DNA from: Sulfurimonas sp.
GTDB lineage: Bacteria > Campylobacterota > Campylobacteria > Campylobacterales > Sulfurimonadaceae
Reading direction: 5' to 3'
Assembly (NCBI RefSeq): GCF_028714975.1
Contig: NZ_JAQTLH010000005.1
Coordinates: 1 to 53,956 of the forward strand
DNA: 53,956 nt
Of the stretch, positions 35,455-44,451 are shown one piece after another. Position numbers and translations under genes: made by a program. The stretch's first letter is position 1. Every line of letters begins with the position of its first letter. Below the pieces are notes generated by a model, which was given only the letters and a program-made list of their open reading frames with translations, was not told where the DNA came from and searched no databases.

Positions 35455-37422
35455 TTAGAATTTAAAAGTAAGATTTGTATATACATATCTTCCCGGTTCG
35501 TTAAGGAGCATTGTGTTGGCTCCTGCGCTTAGAAGGATTAGATCTGCGTAAGTGTTTGATGCTGCATAAGTTTTATCAAATAGGTTGTTTATGCCTAGTG
35601 CAAAGTCAAAGTTTTTACTTACTTCATGTTTTACTTTCATGTTTAAAATTGCCCATGAGTCTAGTTTTTGCTCTCCGCTGTTTGAGTCATAGTCACTCCA
35701 TTTGCCTGAAGCCTGCGCTTCTACGGTAGCGACCGAGTTGTGCATATACTCATAGTTAAGAGCCAGAGTTCCTCTTAGAGGTGCCATATCTGCCAAATCT
35801 TTATCGGCTCCTGCTGCAATATTATCTTTTTTACCTACTTTGTATGATGCTCCCATATCAACCGTAACTTTGTCAGTTGCATAAACGGATGCGCTTAACT
35901 CTGCTCCATAAATCGTTGCGTCGATGTTGTTAAATGTATTGGCAGTTTTATTGTAGTATATATAATTATCTAACATTGAGTAAAAAGTTTTTACTTTAAA
36001 CTTCATAAGATTATTGTTTAGCTCATACCCTAAATCTACTTCTTTGTTTGTAGTTTGGTCTAAGTTTTGATTTCCTGCTTGAGGATTGATAATGTATAAC
36101 TCTCTTGCATCCGGCACACGGCTGGCTTTACCGAAACCTAGAAAAATTTTGTTCTCTTTGTCTAAGTTGTATGTAGTTAAAATATTTGCATTTAATGCGT
36201 CATAATCTCTTGATCTTTTTGTTACATCATCAGGTGTAATCTCCGTGCTATCAAATCTTGAGCCGACTTCAACATTAAAATTGCCGAATGATTTTTCTAG
36301 CTTGGCAAAAACTGCTCTATTTTGGGTTTCCGTATGAGTAAGACTGACGGTAGAGGGAGCTTGAACAAATGTTGTTGCATTTGTCATATATCTCTCACCT
36401 CCCCATGTTCTTTTGCTTCCGTCAAGACCTACTAAGAGTTTATACCCCACAATATCAAAACTGTTTTTAAGTTTTGCACCCTGCATAGTTGTTTCTAGAT
36501 GATTTGTTGAAAAATTCGCTGCACCGTTGTTTCTATATCTCGTATCCATCGGGTGGTCAACATCCGAGTAGTAGTACTGCATATTGATATTTTTGTATAT
36601 ATCGCTTATATCTTTTATATCATACTCAATGCTGTAGATATTTGAGTTGTCATACGCAGCATCCATTTGAGAGCTTGCATAGAGTACATCGTCACTTTTG
36701 TTTTTTGTTACACTTAGGCGAAGTTCTTGATTGTCCGCAGTAGTGACGAATGCTTTAGCCATAATACTTTTTTTCTCATAAGCGTTCATATTTTCATATT
36801 GGGTTTGATATCGGTTAGCAAGAGGAGCTTTTAGTTTTGTCTGCTCTGCCAATGTATGTCCGTCTCCGTCTCTGTACTGATCACTTGTTTCGCTAGAGCC
36901 GCTTACCAATACTCTAACAGTATCGTTTCCGCCGCTTAGTGTTGCACCGATTTTTGTGTAGTTCCAACTGCCAACGCCGAAAGTCATTTCACCGCTTAAA
37001 TCTTTTGTAGGTTTTTTTGTAGTGATTTTAAGTCCGCCGCTCATAGTTCCGAAAGTCTCAACATCGTAAGGTCCTTCGATTACTTTTACTTCATCAATTT
37101 GACTTGCCAAAATGTGAGAAACCGGAGGATCCATTCTATTTACACATGCACCGCAAACTTTTGTCCCGTCAACTTCAACGGAGATATTGTCTCTTTTTTG
37201 ACCTCTTATGTAGATATCGTTTGCAATTCCGCTACGGCGGTTCATATCAATACTTGGAACGCTTGAGCTAAGTGCTTGAGCCAAATCGGCAGATACTTGA
37301 GCATTTTTGCTTACTTCCGTGATTAGAGTCGATTCAACGCTTACTTCAGGTAATTTAACCTCGCTTGCACTTAAAACCGCAACCGTAACTAGCGATAACG
37401 GAATAATTTTCTTATATATCAT
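35455..37422 (-). CDS. TonB-dependent outer-membrane receptor
   Basis: 655 aa. Start ATG 37422 (MIYKKIIPLSLVTVAVLSAS, a signal peptide) follows AAGGAT; upstream codons are in the promoter region. The plug domain is near residues 30-150 (NDIYIRGQKRDNISVEVDG and VKVIEGPYDVETFGTMSGGL), then a beta-barrel ending in YVYTNLTFKF with terminal Phe. The plug holds CGAC followed by NRMDPP, reminiscent of the methionine/cysteine loop of copper receptors of the OprC/NosA type, so copper is a possible substrate. That assignment is inference. Confidence 0.88.
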   Translation of the reverse strand: MIYKKIIPLSLVTVAVLSASEVKLPEVSVESTLITEVSKNAQVSADLAQALSSSVPSIDMNRRSGIANDIYIRGQKRDNISVEVDGTKVCGACVNRMDPPVSHILASQIDEVKVIEGPYDVETFGTMSGGLKITTKKPTKDLSGEMTFGVGSWNYTKIGATLSGGNDTVRVLVSGSSETSDQYRDGDGHTLAEQTKLKAPLANRYQTQYENMNAYEKKSIMAKAFVTTADNQELRLSVTKNKSDDVLYASSQMDAAYDNSNIYSIEYDIKDISDIYKNINMQYYYSDVDHPMDTRYRNNGAANFSTNHLETTMQGAKLKNSFDIVGYKLLVGLDGSKRTWGGERYMTNATTFVQAPSTVSLTHTETQNRAVFAKLEKSFGNFNVEVGSRFDSTEITPDDVTKRSRDYDALNANILTTYNLDKENKIFLGFGKASRVPDARELYIINPQAGNQNLDQTTNKEVDLGYELNNNLMKFKVKTFYSMLDNYIYYNKTANTFNNIDATIYGAELSASVYATDKVTVDMGASYKVGKKDNIAAGADKDLADMAPLRGTLALNYEYMHNSVATVEAQASGKWSDYDSNSGEQKLDSWAILNMKVKHEVSKNFDFALGINNLFDKTYAASNTYADLILLSAGANTMLLNEPGRYVYTNLTFKF

Positions 37423-37452
37423 ATAATAATCCTTAATTTTTAAAATTAGTTG

Positions 37453-37458
37453 ATTATA
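37453..37458 (-). promoter_or_regulatory. -10 box for the TonB-dependent receptor
   Basis: TATAAT on the minus strand (CATATAATCAAC) lies about 30 bases before the ATG. I see no clear 19-bp Fur box around it. Confidence 0.45.
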
Positions 37459-37526
37459 TGAAAGAAATGTTACATATGTGTTAAGTCTATTTTTGAATGG
37501 GAGAAATAATATGATAAAATTCCGCC

Positions 37527-37667
37527 ATGAGTAAAATAGAAAAGATAAAAAGAGTAATTTTAATAGTTTTAGGTTTAAGCCTTTCGGCTTATTTGATGTA
37601 TAGCGGTTTCGCCCTCTTAAACCAAGAGAACTCCGCTGGCAAAGTTCATAGTGACGCAGTGAAGTGA
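37527..37667 (+). CDS. Possible small single-span membrane protein
   Basis: 46 codons. MSKIEKIKR is followed by a hydrophobic helix (VILIVLGLSLSAYLMYSGFALL) and a short polar tail. There is no ribosome binding site, but a TAAAAT hexamer ends 6 bases before the ATG, as for the possible leaderless genes elsewhere in this window. Its last 51 bases overlap the 3' end of the convergent deiminase gene. No homologue recognised; it may not be real. Confidence 0.35.
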   Translation: MSKIEKIKRVILIVLGLSLSAYLMYSGFALLNQENSAGKVHSDAVK

Positions 37668-38612
37668 GCCGTGTTGCTTTATAAGCGAGAAACAATCAAT
37701 CCCTATAATATCTCGTAAAGGGAAAGTTTCTCTAAAAATACCAAGTGCCTCTTCGTCTTGTTTTACCCCGTAAGTAGGAACTAAAACAGCACCGTTTATA
37801 AATAAAAAATTTGCATAAGTAGCAGGCAGTCTTTCTTCCTCAAAGTAGCAAGCATCGCTCATCGGAAGTGCTATAAGTCTAAAGCCGTACTCTTTTGCAA
37901 AAGCTTTTAACTCATCTTCCATAAGTTTTAACTCTTTGTAATGCTCATCATTTTCATCTTCACATTTGACATACATTATGCTTTTTTCATCGATAAATCT
38001 AGCCAGAGTATCTACATGTGAGTCCGTATCGTCCCCTGCGAGATAACCGTGATTTAGATATAAGATTTTACTCATTCCAAACTCATCTTGAAGTTTTTTC
38101 GTCATCTCTTCTTTTGGCAGTGCCGCATTTCTGTTTTTGTTTAACATACACTCAGAAGTTGTAAGGATGGTGTCAATTCCGTTGCTCTCAACCGCACCGC
38201 CCTCTAAAATAAGATCAACTTTTACGACCTCTTTATCATAGCAACTCTTTATCGCACCGCTCATTGCATTGTCTTTTAAAGCCTCAAACTTGCCGCCCCA
38301 GCCCGTGAATGTAAAGTCAAGTAGTTTGATATTTTTATCATCTTCAACACATAAAACAGAGCAATCCCTTGCCCAAGTATCGTTTGTCTCATACTCAACA
38401 AAGTAGAGATTCTCGTTTTTTTCAAATCTTTTCTTTACACTCTCTACATCATCGCAAACAACCAAACACTTTTGGTATTTGATAATTGCATTAATGATAT
38501 TTACAAATGTCTCTTGCGCCTCTTGCAGATAATTTACCCAGTCGCTTTTTTTATGTGGAAATATAATTTGCGTAAAACTCTGCTCCTCAAACTCTGCAAT
38601 CAATCTTTTCAT
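37617..38612 (-). CDS. Agmatine deiminase / peptidylarginine deiminase family protein
   Basis: 331 aa. The family fold hydrolyses guanidino groups, usually agmatine to N-carbamoylputrescine and ammonia. Motifs visible are NDTWARDCSVL (substrate-binding Asp), LEGGAVESNGID, GDDTDSHVDTLARF with the catalytic His, and the nucleophilic Cys in GSLHCVTMNF near the C-terminus. All catalytic residues are present. It is divergent from alr with 15 bases between the start codons. Confidence 0.88.
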   Translation of the reverse strand: MKRLIAEFEEQSFTQIIFPHKKSDWVNYLQEAQETFVNIINAIIKYQKCLVVCDDVESVKKRFEKNENLYFVEYETNDTWARDCSVLCVEDDKNIKLLDFTFTGWGGKFEALKDNAMSGAIKSCYDKEVVKVDLILEGGAVESNGIDTILTTSECMLNKNRNAALPKEEMTKKLQDEFGMSKILYLNHGYLAGDDTDSHVDTLARFIDEKSIMYVKCEDENDEHYKELKLMEDELKAFAKEYGFRLIALPMSDACYFEEERLPATYANFLFINGAVLVPTYGVKQDEEALGIFRETFPLRDIIGIDCFSLIKQHGSLHCVTMNFASGVLLV

Positions 38613-38616
38613 TTGG

Positions 38617-38622
38617 TATAAT
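38617..38622 (+). promoter_or_regulatory. -10 box immediately upstream of alr
   Basis: TATAAT ends 5 bases before the alr ATG, and there is no ribosome binding site in between. Transcription would start at or next to the ATG, so the alr message is a leaderless candidate. The box sits between the two divergent start codons. Confidence 0.5.
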
Positions 38623-38627
38623 TCCTT

Positions 38628-39647
38628 ATGGCTTATATAATTTTAAATAAAAACAATTTTTTTAGTAATCTCGACATTATTGCAAATCGTACCAAAAGCG
38701 TAGATAAAATCGCACTTGTTTTAAAAGATAATGCATACGGACACGGACTTTTAGAGATGGCATCTATGGCAAGCGAATATGGCGTAAAGAGAGCGGTCGT
38801 GCAAACTTCAAAAGAGGCAGACGCGATTGAGAGTTTTTTTGACTATATTCTAGTTTTAGCAGATATACCGCAAAAAGCAAATAGTAAAACAAGATATACG
38901 ATAAACGACTTAACAAGTATAGATAAATTTCCCTCCGGCACAAAAGTAGAGCTAAAAGTCGATACTGGAATGCACCGCAACGGCATAGATATGAGTGAGC
39001 TTGAAGAGGCATTTTTACAAATCAAAAGAGCAGGGCTTGTTTTAGAAGCCGTTTTTACACATCACAGAAGCGCGGATGAGCTTACAAGCGAATGGTTTTG
39101 GCAAAAAGAGAATTTTAAAAAAGTAAAAGAGAGAGCAAAAGTGTTGGCAAATGAGTTTGATTTTGGCAAACTTAGATTTCACTCTTGTAACTCGGCTTCA
39201 CTCTTTAGAGAGGGTGATTTTGATGAGGATATGGCAAGAGTTGGTATCGCGGCATACGGCTGCTTGGAACTTCCAAAATCATTTGATATGCAAAGCTTTA
39301 AACCTGTTTTATCGTTATTTGCAAAAAAAATATCTCAAAGAGAGCTAAAAAACGGTGCTAGAGTAGGATATGGCGGTGAGGGAGAAATTTTAAAAGATTG
39401 TGTTGTCAGCAATTATGATTTTGGCTACGGCGACGGTTTTTTAAGAGTTTACGCACAAGGCGGCTACAAAACGCCGCAAGGCATAGAGCTTGTTGGCAGA
39501 ATCTCTATGGATAACAGTTCTTTTCTCAGCGAGGATGATGAAATTTTAGTTTTTGATGATGCCAGAGTTGCGGCGAAGTATGCCAAAACTATAAGTTATG
39601 AAGTTTTAACATCTCTAAAATCGGAGATAAAAAGAGAGATAGTTTAA
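38628..39647 (+). CDS. alr: Alanine racemase
   Basis: 339 aa PLP enzyme making D-alanine for peptidoglycan. The PLP lysine is in ALVLKDNAYGHG, the catalytic tyrosine is probably in ARVGYGGEG, and the FHSCNSASLF and ISMDNSSF segments fit the family. It is slightly shorter than typical (about 360 aa), as usual in Campylobacterota. Confidence 0.93.
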   Translation: MAYIILNKNNFFSNLDIIANRTKSVDKIALVLKDNAYGHGLLEMASMASEYGVKRAVVQTSKEADAIESFFDYILVLADIPQKANSKTRYTINDLTSIDKFPSGTKVELKVDTGMHRNGIDMSELEEAFLQIKRAGLVLEAVFTHHRSADELTSEWFWQKENFKKVKERAKVLANEFDFGKLRFHSCNSASLFREGDFDEDMARVGIAAYGCLELPKSFDMQSFKPVLSLFAKKISQRELKNGARVGYGGEGEILKDCVVSNYDFGYGDGFLRVYAQGGYKTPQGIELVGRISMDNSSFLSEDDEILVFDDARVAAKYAKTISYEVLTSLKSEIKREIV

Positions 39648-39652
39648 AAAAA

Positions 39653-41101
39653 CTATCTCCTATTTCTCATCGGATCTAGCTCTTCAACAATTCTATCAAG
39701 AACGGCAAAAAGTTTTGAACTCTCCTCTTCCATGGTCTCAAAATTGCCGATAATAGTTTTTTCGTTTTTAGGATTCATTGCAACCCCGTCTTCGACATAC
39801 TTTATATTTTTTAGAGCGTTTTCATGTACTTTAGCGTGCGGCTCGTCTATAAATTTATAATTTTGCGTATGCCCGTAAGTCTCTTTTCCTGCACTAAGAT
39901 ACCACTTTCCAAGACGGCAGTTTCTATGGTCTGAAAAATTTGCATCTATTTTTTCTCCGACAACCGAAGCATAAGCGTTCGATTTAAAGAGAATATGGTC
40001 GATTTTAACAAGCACCATAAATAGCGAATCTCTTATATATTTTGAATAATCGGAAGAGTGTTTAGCGTTTGTATGAAAATCTTCGAGAGTATTTGCAAAG
40101 TCGTTAACGGCCTGTGTCGCTCCTTGAGCGATGTTTGACATTTCTCCTGAGTTGGTTTCTATCTCTCGCGTCTCTTGTTGAAGAGCAGATATAGTGATTG
40201 AAATCTCCTGTGTTGCTTTTTGCGTTCTCTCTGCTAATTTTCTTACTTCATCTGCAACAACGGCAAATCCTCTTCCATGTTCACCCGCTCTTGCTGCTTC
40301 GATGGCAGCATTAAGTGCAAGAAGATTTGTTTGTTCCGCAATATCTTTTATCAAGTCGGCAATGGTTGAAATTTCATTAGAGCGTTCAGTCAATCCGCCG
40401 ATATTTTGATGAGTTGTGTCGATTTTTTCTATCAGTTGATGAAACTGACCCTTAACTTCATCCATAGAATCAATACTTTTACTTGCTTCATCTGCAGTAT
40501 TTTGTGACATCATGGATATTTTGCTTATCTCTTCTGATTTACTGAGCAGATTATCTTGAATGACTTTTAGGCTATGAGCTATTCCGCCGCCCAAATCATG
40601 TAGTTTTTGAGTAAAATCCCCTCTTATTTGAAGCTTATGCCCTTTTTCGATATCTTTAACGGAATTATTGATAGTCTCGGCAGCCGAGGCTAGTGTAGGG
40701 TTTAAGCCTTCAGTTTTAGCATAGTAAGATGTGTTGAGGTCTGCTGCAGTATCGATGGCTTTCATCGTCTCTTGCATATAGTATCTTGCTTGAAAAAGCA
40801 GAGAGTTAAACTCTTCGCCCAGTTTTTTAATCTCGCCGTGTCCTATAACTGGAGCAAGAGAATCAAGATTTCCCGCCGATGCTTTTGTCATTGTAACGGT
40901 TACCTCTTCGATGGATTGTTTCACCACAAGAAGTTGAGAGCGCAAATATAGCGCCAACGCAATATGAACTACTATCATTGCAATAACGATAGCCGAAGAA
41001 CCGAATAGAAAAATTTCTACAAAAAAACCTATAACAAAAAGTATAAGCTGCAGTAAGTTAGAAAGTGCGACATTTTGCAAAGTAGAAGAGTTCATAAACA
41101 C
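39653..41101 (-). CDS. Methyl-accepting chemotaxis protein with C-terminal CZB domain
   Basis: 482 aa. Two closely spaced hydrophobic segments (about residues 16-33 and 37-54) leave almost no periplasmic loop, so sensing must be membrane-near or cytoplasmic. The signalling tip is complete ([22 protein letters not shown]). The C-terminal CZB domain has [20 protein letters not shown] and PHAKVHENA, giving the His3-Cys zinc site tied to hypochlorite or zinc sensing in other bacteria. No pentapeptide tether for CheR is seen. It is convergent with alr. Confidence 0.9.
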   Translation of the reverse strand: MFMNSSTLQNVALSNLLQLILFVIGFFVEIFLFGSSAIVIAMIVVHIALALYLRSQLLVVKQSIEEVTVTMTKASAGNLDSLAPVIGHGEIKKLGEEFNSLLFQARYYMQETMKAIDTAADLNTSYYAKTEGLNPTLASAAETINNSVKDIEKGHKLQIRGDFTQKLHDLGGGIAHSLKVIQDNLLSKSEEISKISMMSQNTADEASKSIDSMDEVKGQFHQLIEKIDTTHQNIGGLTERSNEISTIADLIKDIAEQTNLLALNAAIEAARAGEHGRGFAVVADEVRKLAERTQKATQEISITISALQQETREIETNSGEMSNIAQGATQAVNDFANTLEDFHTNAKHSSDYSKYIRDSLFMVLVKIDHILFKSNAYASVVGEKIDANFSDHRNCRLGKWYLSAGKETYGHTQNYKFIDEPHAKVHENALKNIKYVEDGVAMNPKNEKTIIGNFETMEEESSKLFAVLDRIVEELDPMRNRR

Positions 41102-41165
41102 CCCAAGTATTAAAATTTGTAATGTGATAATACTCTAAGGATAAAAGAAAGTCAATGATAATTTT

Positions 41166-43130
41166 TTAAAATTCTTCTATAAGCTCTTTACTAGGTTTTC
41201 CGATATAGTAACCTTGAACAAAATCGACCCCCATTTTCTCTAGTAATTCCAAAGAGTCTTTATCTTCTACATACTCGGCAATCGTTTTGAGCCCAAGGTT
41301 TGAAGCAAAGTTGATGATGGTTTTTACGATTACTCTTGAGTTTTCATCGGTTGTTATAAATTTAACAAGCGATGAATCAATCTTGATATAGTCGACATTT
41401 AGCTCAAATATATGTGAAAAGTTGGAGTAACCGCTTCCAAAGTCATCGATTGCAACTTTACAGCCATACTTTTTAACCTCTTTTATAAAGTTTTTTATCT
41501 CTTGGTAGTTTTCTATCTTGTCACTTTCTAAAATCTCGAAAACAACTCTTGTAGATTCTTTAAAGTTTTCCAATTTATTTAGTATAAACTTCATCGTCTC
41601 CGAATTTTGTATATCCAAGATGGAGAGATTGAGCGAAAATTCAAAATTTTTATCCTCAAAAAATGCAAACGACTTATTAACCATCGCCATCGTAATCTCA
41701 GGATACAGTTTGGATTTGATAGCGGTATCCAAAAATGCATAAGGTGCGATAACGGTACCGTCTTGCGTAACTATTCTGGCAAGAGACTCATACTTCTCTA
41801 TCTTTTTAGATCTGATGTTGTATATAGGTTGAAAAAACGGCGCTATTTGGTTGAGCTTAATTGCATTTTTTAGAGTCAAAAGAGCATCTGCATTTTTGGC
41901 AATCTGCTCTTTTGCATTGAAAGAGTTTTCATAAACGACAATACTTTTTGCATGTTTTTTAGCAGTCTGAAGCGCGGTGTTTGCCTTAACAAGTATAGAA
42001 GCACTACCTGAGGCTATTCCGCAACTAAATGTAACAAGGATGGATTGTCCATCTATGCCGAATTTTATCTCGTTTATATTTTGTACAAGATTTTGTATGG
42101 TTTCTAAGAATTTTTCTTGAGTCATATCGGTGGTCGTAAAGATTGCAAACTCATCATTTGGCAGTTTGTAGACAAAATTGGTCTCTTTGCAAAATTTTTG
42201 CATCTCTTTTGATACTTGAATCAGGAGTTCATCTCCTATATCATAGCCGTAGAGATCGTTTACATCTTTAAATGAGTCTATATTTATAAGTGCCAAATGA
42301 GAAGAGTATATATTTTTGCTTTGTTCAATGTCGTCCATAAGTTTTAGTCTGTTTGGCAGATTTGTAAGAGTGTCGTTGAGCAGTGAGTTTTTTAACTCAT
42401 CAGTTTTTTCTTTTACTTTTTCTTCAAGAGCAATATTTATTTTTTTAGACTCTCTGATAATGAAAGAGACGCCGAGAAAGAGAAGAATAAAAAGGATAAA
42501 ATCATAAAAAACAGATCTTATGAAATTTCTGAAAAAATAGCTATCTAAATTTTCTGAAGGAATCTGTATGCTTATGATGCCTCTTATCTCTCCGAGTTTG
42601 TAGTCATACGCATTTTCATAACTGTTTTGTATATAAAGCGGAGCATCCTCTTTTTTGCCGTGACATTTTAAACACTTCTCTTCAACTCTTAAGACGCTTG
42701 CGTATTGATAAAGTTCGCTGTTTTCATTATTAAAATAGCTACTTTTATCTAAATTTTTTTTGAAAAACTGTATCGCTTTTAGCTCATTTTTATCTGCTTG
42801 ATTTTTGCTGTTTCTTGCACGGTCAGATACGGTTTTTACGGTTATGTTTAGAGGATTGTTTTTTGAAAAATTCTCTGCTATGATGTGTGAGCTAAAAGCA
42901 GGAAGACCTTTGAGCGTCTTTTCATTTAGTTCTATCGTGCCGTCAAAGAAAAGTTTTTGGTAGTAGAGTCTATTTTCAATAGCGTAGCTATTTAGAACTT
43001 CCGCCTCTTTTTTGGCAAAATCGGCTTCTCTCTCTTTTACTTCAAAGTAGGTATATGTAATTTTAATAATACCGACAAATAAAAATACAAAAGGAATGAT
43101 TCTTAAAATGTTGTTGTTAAAATTGTACAT
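41166..43130 (-). CDS. Heme-motif sensor GGDEF/EAL protein (c-di-GMP turnover)
   Basis: 654 aa. A membrane helix at about residues 11-29 is followed by a periplasmic DUF3365-type sensor region with a CxxCH heme c motif (C153, C156, H157). A second helix lies at about 205-228. Then come a GGDEF domain whose signature is degenerate (LPNDEF) and an EAL domain (YESLARIV, DDFGSGYSNF, YIKIDSSLV). The cyclase is probably inactive while the phosphodiesterase residues look largely present. It could lower c-di-GMP in response to redox or a ligand of heme. Confidence 0.88.
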   Translation of the reverse strand: MYNFNNNILRIIPFVFLFVGIIKITYTYFEVKEREADFAKKEAEVLNSYAIENRLYYQKLFFDGTIELNEKTLKGLPAFSSHIIAENFSKNNPLNITVKTVSDRARNSKNQADKNELKAIQFFKKNLDKSSYFNNENSELYQYASVLRVEEKCLKCHGKKEDAPLYIQNSYENAYDYKLGEIRGIISIQIPSENLDSYFFRNFIRSVFYDFILFILLFLGVSFIIRESKKINIALEEKVKEKTDELKNSLLNDTLTNLPNRLKLMDDIEQSKNIYSSHLALINIDSFKDVNDLYGYDIGDELLIQVSKEMQKFCKETNFVYKLPNDEFAIFTTTDMTQEKFLETIQNLVQNINEIKFGIDGQSILVTFSCGIASGSASILVKANTALQTAKKHAKSIVVYENSFNAKEQIAKNADALLTLKNAIKLNQIAPFFQPIYNIRSKKIEKYESLARIVTQDGTVIAPYAFLDTAIKSKLYPEITMAMVNKSFAFFEDKNFEFSLNLSILDIQNSETMKFILNKLENFKESTRVVFEILESDKIENYQEIKNFIKEVKKYGCKVAIDDFGSGYSNFSHIFELNVDYIKIDSSLVKFITTDENSRVIVKTIINFASNLGLKTIAEYVEDKDSLELLEKMGVDFVQGYYIGKPSKELIEEF

Positions 43131-43165
43131 ACATTAAACCGTCTTTTAAAATTTGCTACTTCTAT

Positions 43166-43199
43166 ATTGTATCTAAAAATACCCCCCCCCCGGTTGCAA
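43166..43199 (-). promoter_or_regulatory. Promoter region of the GGDEF/EAL gene with a (G)10 tract
   Basis: On the minus strand, TTGCAA (43199-43194) is followed by CC, ten G (43191-43182), TATTTTTAGA and TACAAT (43171-43166), the likely -10 box. The ATG lies 35 bases further on. The homopolymer sits in the spacer upstream of the -10, where slippage would change spacing. Confidence 0.6.
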
Positions 43200-43207
43200 A
43201 AAATGGT

Positions 43208-43600
43208 CTAAGAGTTTATTTTTATGATTGCATTTGGAAAAATAGTGCCATCAACTCCCAAAAGTGCCAACTCTTCTATATCATTCTCTTCTTCGATAAG
43301 GGCTAAAATTTTTGCGTCAAAAAGATAGTTTTCCGCTACATTTTGAGCAGTTTTGGCAAGCTCTTTTTCGACTACTATATATTTTGCACCAAAAGCCGAG
43401 GCGTATAACAGTTGAGTGATATTTTCAACATAGAGAGCAATCGGCATTGAGTTGAGAACAGTGTGACTTATGATATCTAAATTTTCTTCGCTAAATTCGA
43501 TATAGAGAGTTGAAGATGGCGGAGTGTTTAGTATCGCCTCGATGCAGCAAATATGGTAAAAATTTTCATTCTCTATAAATCTATGTCCAAAAAATATCAT
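43208..43600 (-). CDS. Conserved hypothetical protein
   Basis: 130 aa soluble protein starting [21 protein letters not shown]. The ATG at 43600 overlaps the stop of the upstream gene as ATGA, so I prefer it over a start six codons earlier. The sequence has regular alternating strands and helices (IALYVENITQLLYASAFGAKYIVVE) that could be part of a TIM-barrel-like or Rossmann-like fold. Family not recognised. It is last in an rsmG-linked operon. Confidence 0.65.
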   Translation of the reverse strand: MIFFGHRFIENENFYHICCIEAILNTPPSSTLYIEFSEENLDIISHTVLNSMPIALYVENITQLLYASAFGAKYIVVEKELAKTAQNVAENYLFDAKILALIEEENDIEELALLGVDGTIFPNAIIKINS

Positions 43601-43839
43601 TTTATCTTCTCCAAACACTCTTTAGAGCAGTAGTACTTCCCGTTGCTCAAAAGCACATCATCAAGTTCGCAGTAAATTTTACATGTAGAACACTCAACCA
43701 TTTCGTTTGCTCTCTCTTTCTCTTTTTGTTTGTTGTCTTTACCCTCTTTTTGGGAGTTTAGTGCAGCTGCTCTACCTTTCATATAGATAAAATAGAGTAG
43801 TGCTATAACACCTACTACCAGTAAAATTTTTAGTATCAT
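43597..43839 (-). CDS. PP0621 family membrane-anchored zinc-ribbon protein
   Basis: 80 aa. An N-terminal membrane helix (about residues 2-20), a charged linker, and a C-terminal module with CSTCKIYC and YYCSKEC that should bind zinc. Family function unknown. Its start overlaps the rsmG stop by 4 bases (ATGA), and its stop overlaps the next gene in the same way, so three genes are translationally coupled. Confidence 0.75.
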   Translation of the reverse strand: MILKILLVVGVIALLYFIYMKGRAAALNSQKEGKDNKQKEKERANEMVECSTCKIYCELDDVLLSNGKYYCSKECLEKIK

Positions 43840-44417
43840 ATATTTTCCCCGATAAGTAAATAGTGTCTATTTTGCGTTTTTATTATTTTGTATTTTAAAT
43901 TATTTGGAACTTCATCATAAACTCTCTCTCCTTTGTAAAAAAGAAGTTTTGAGTTTTTATCGCGAAAGTTTTCGCTTAGTTTTAAAAGCATATCCGTCTC
44001 CGTAACGGCTCTTGAAGTTACAAGTTCGAAAATCTCATGCGGCATCTCTTCGACTTTTTTTTGTACCACTTTTACATTTGTTAGTTCCAAATCGGCTTTT
44101 ATAAACTGTAAAAAACTGGCTCTTTTTGCCAAAGGCTCTACAAGAGTTACCTGTGTGTCAGGAAGTCCCATGGCTAAAATCAAACCGGGAAAACCTGCAC
44201 CCGTACCGATGTCTAATAGGTTTTTACACTTTGGTAAAAAGGTGATGGGATATATGGAGTCGTAAATAAACTCATCAATAGTTTTCTCATCTTTCGCACC
44301 CGTTAAATTGTGAACTCTGTTCCAAGCAAAGAGATGTTCTTTGTACTTTTGGATGTTATAAAAAAAGTTCTCAGGTAACTCGGTGCCTAGTTCAAGCAGT
44401 GCGGTTTTTAAATTCAA
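43836..44417 (-). CDS. rsmG: 16S rRNA (guanine527-N7)-methyltransferase RsmG
   Basis: 193 aa SAM-dependent methyltransferase. Motif I is [16 protein letters not shown], with [14 protein letters not shown] and VTSRAVTE following, all typical of GidB/RsmG. It methylates G527 in the 530 loop. Start [18 protein letters not shown]. It lies 34 bases after ribA on the same strand. Confidence 0.95.
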   Translation of the reverse strand: MNLKTALLELGTELPENFFYNIQKYKEHLFAWNRVHNLTGAKDEKTIDEFIYDSIYPITFLPKCKNLLDIGTGAGFPGLILAMGLPDTQVTLVEPLAKRASFLQFIKADLELTNVKVVQKKVEEMPHEIFELVTSRAVTETDMLLKLSENFRDKNSKLLFYKGERVYDEVPNNLKYKIIKTQNRHYLLIGENI

Positions 44418-44451
44418 AAATTTATCCTTTTATCTTATGTTACGCAATTTC

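Noticed and set aside
37645..37670. Another copy of the REP-like palindrome (GTGACGCAGTGAAGTG)
   Set aside because: Only a short match; it encodes the conserved catalytic Cys region of the deiminase on the minus strand.
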